A stretch of DNA of 5,254 nucleotides from contig JAGWZT010000174.1 in assembly GCA_018971925.1 (NCBI GenBank), positions 1 to 5,254 of the forward strand. The letters are read 5' to 3'. The DNA is from Lysobacteraceae bacterium. GTDB taxonomy: Bacteria > Pseudomonadota > Gammaproteobacteria > Xanthomonadales > Rhodanobacteraceae. Position 1 is the first letter of the stretch. Every line of letters begins with the position of its first letter. This document shows positions 4,364 through 5,254 of the stretch, piece after piece. The notes beneath the pieces were generated by a model. That model saw nothing but the letters and a program-made list of their open reading frames with translations, searched no databases and was not told the DNA's origin. The translations under genes and the position numbers were made by a program.

Positions 4364-5254
4364 CTTTCCGATGCAGAACGTCGAGAAGATCGCGCCGAGC
4401 AGATCCTCGCTGGTGAAGGCGCCCGTGATTTCCCCCAGCGCCTGTTGCACCGCGCGCAGATCCTCCGCGATCAACTCCGGGTTGGCGCCCGTCAGTGCCG
4501 AGCGCGCGACGGCAAGGTGCGTACCCGCGCGTTCGAGCGCGCGCACATGGCGGCTGCGTGCGCTGAACGCGCCTTCCACTTCGCCGCCCGCAACCAGGCG
4601 TTTCAGCTCACTGCGCAGCAGACCGAGACCGGCGCCGGTGCGCGCAGACAGCGCGATCGTCACCACGCCGTCGGTTTCACCGCGTGCGGGCACCTTTCCA
4701 TCGAGATCGATCTTGTTGATCACCACGACGCGCGCGACGCTTTCGGGCATCCCGGCGAGAACCGCTTCGGACGCCCGTTCCCCGCCGCGCTCCACCACGA
4801 CCAGCACCAGGTCGGCGCGGGCCAGTTCCGCGCGCGCGCGGCGGATACCCTCGCCTTCCACCACGTCCGTGGATTCGCGCAGGCCCGCGGTGTCCGCGAG
4901 CGTGAGTTCGATGCCGTCGAACACGACCGCTTCGCGCAGCACGTCGCGCGTGGTGCCGGGAATGTCGGTGACGATTGCGCGGTCGCTGCCGGCCAACGCG
5001 TTCAGCAGACTCGACTTGCCGACGTTCGGCGCGCCCACGATCACGGCATGCACGCCCCGCGTCAGACGCGCGCCGTTGCGCGTTGCCATCAGCAACGCAT
5101 CGAATTGTTCGCCGGCCGCCGCGAACAGCCGTTCCAGTCTTGGCAACGATGCGCTTTCCGATGCGTCGTCGGAAAAATCGATCGCCGCTTCCACTTCGAC
5201 CCGCAGCTGCACGACCGTCTGCACCAATGCTTCGACGCGACGGGAAAACACGCC
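4361..5254 (-). CDS. mnmE: tRNA uridine-5-carboxymethylaminomethyl modification GTPase MnmE, C-terminal 297 residues (5' end outside window)
   Basis: MnmE works with MnmG to modify the wobble uridine of certain tRNAs, building the 5-(carboxymethyl)aminomethyl group. Counting from the right edge (Gly codon at 5254 as 1), the fragment begins within the central helical domain, then carries the inserted G domain: G1 G-A-P-N-V-G-K-S (74-81, with the potassium-linked Asn77), G2 G-T-T-R-D (100-104), G3 D-T-A-G (121-124), the catalytic Glu133 equivalent to E. coli Glu282, G4 N-K-I-D (180-183) and G5 S-A-R (203-205). The protein ends E-D-L-L-G-A-I-F-S-T-F-C-I-G-K, with the family's functional cysteine (294). 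The usual length is about 450, so about 150 N-terminal residues lie beyond the window. The GTG at 5251 is an internal valine, not a start. Stop is TGA, 424 nt before atpI. Confidence 0.98.
   Translation of the reverse strand, partial: GVFSRRVEALVQTVVQLRVEVEAAIDFSDDASESASLPRLERLFAAAGEQFDALLMATRNGARLTRGVHAVIVGAPNVGKSSLLNALAGSDRAIVTDIPGTTRDVLREAVVFDGIELTLADTAGLRESTDVVEGEGIRRARAELARADLVLVVVERGGERASEAVLAGMPESVARVVVINKIDLDGKVPARGETDGVVTIALSARTGAGLGLLRSELKRLVAGGEVEGAFSARSRHVRALERAGTHLAVARSALTGANPELIAEDLRAVQQALGEITGAFTSEDLLGAIFSTFCIGK

Noticed and set aside
3696..4364. Minus-strand open frame across the mnmE-atpI gap
   Set aside because: It overlaps atpI in another frame and consists largely of translated repeats; the similar stretches Q-H-M-D in it come from the repeat copies. 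No domain is recognisable.

Overview
The window is a high-GC piece of a core bacterial chromosome. All genes lie on the minus strand, so the biological reading order runs from the right edge to the left: mnmE (3' part), a 424-nt intergenic region, then atpI, atpB, atpE, atpF, atpH and the first 300 codons of atpA. Lengths and sequence of the AtpF, AtpH, AtpA and MnmE products are close to the gammaproteobacterial versions (E. coli type). High GC, strong use of G/C at third positions and an intergenic region full of palindromic repeats suggest a gammaproteobacterium, probably of the Lysobacterales/Xanthomonadales (Rhodanobacter/Dyella-like). The order assignment is inference, not proof.

Region by region, in transcription order. 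At 5254-4361 lies the C-terminal two thirds of the tRNA-modification GTPase MnmE, with all G motifs and the terminal C-I-G-K motif. At 4360-3937 there is no gene. This stretch holds three diverged copies of a roughly 45-nt palindromic repeat, a run of four short hairpins, a hairpin sharing the mnmE stop codon, and next to atpI a good sigma70-type promoter with an extended -10. Then comes the F1Fo ATP synthase operon in the classical order I-B-E-F-H-A, with short gaps except for 187 nt between atpB and atpE. That gap holds two strong adjacent hairpins upstream of a good atpE ribosome binding site.

The atp genes act together: a (AtpB), the c ring (AtpE) and b (AtpF) form the membrane proton channel and stator stalk. 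Delta (AtpH) joins b to the F1 head. Alpha (AtpA) forms the head with beta, which is expected to lie with gamma and epsilon beyond the left edge. AtpI is the small membrane accessory protein that usually leads the operon.

No wholly new system is visible; this is mainly a housekeeping region. The points most worth a second look are a ~65-residue hydrophobic hairpin inserted in AtpB between the two helices that face the c ring, the tandem hairpins before atpE, and the repeat cluster between mnmE and atpI.
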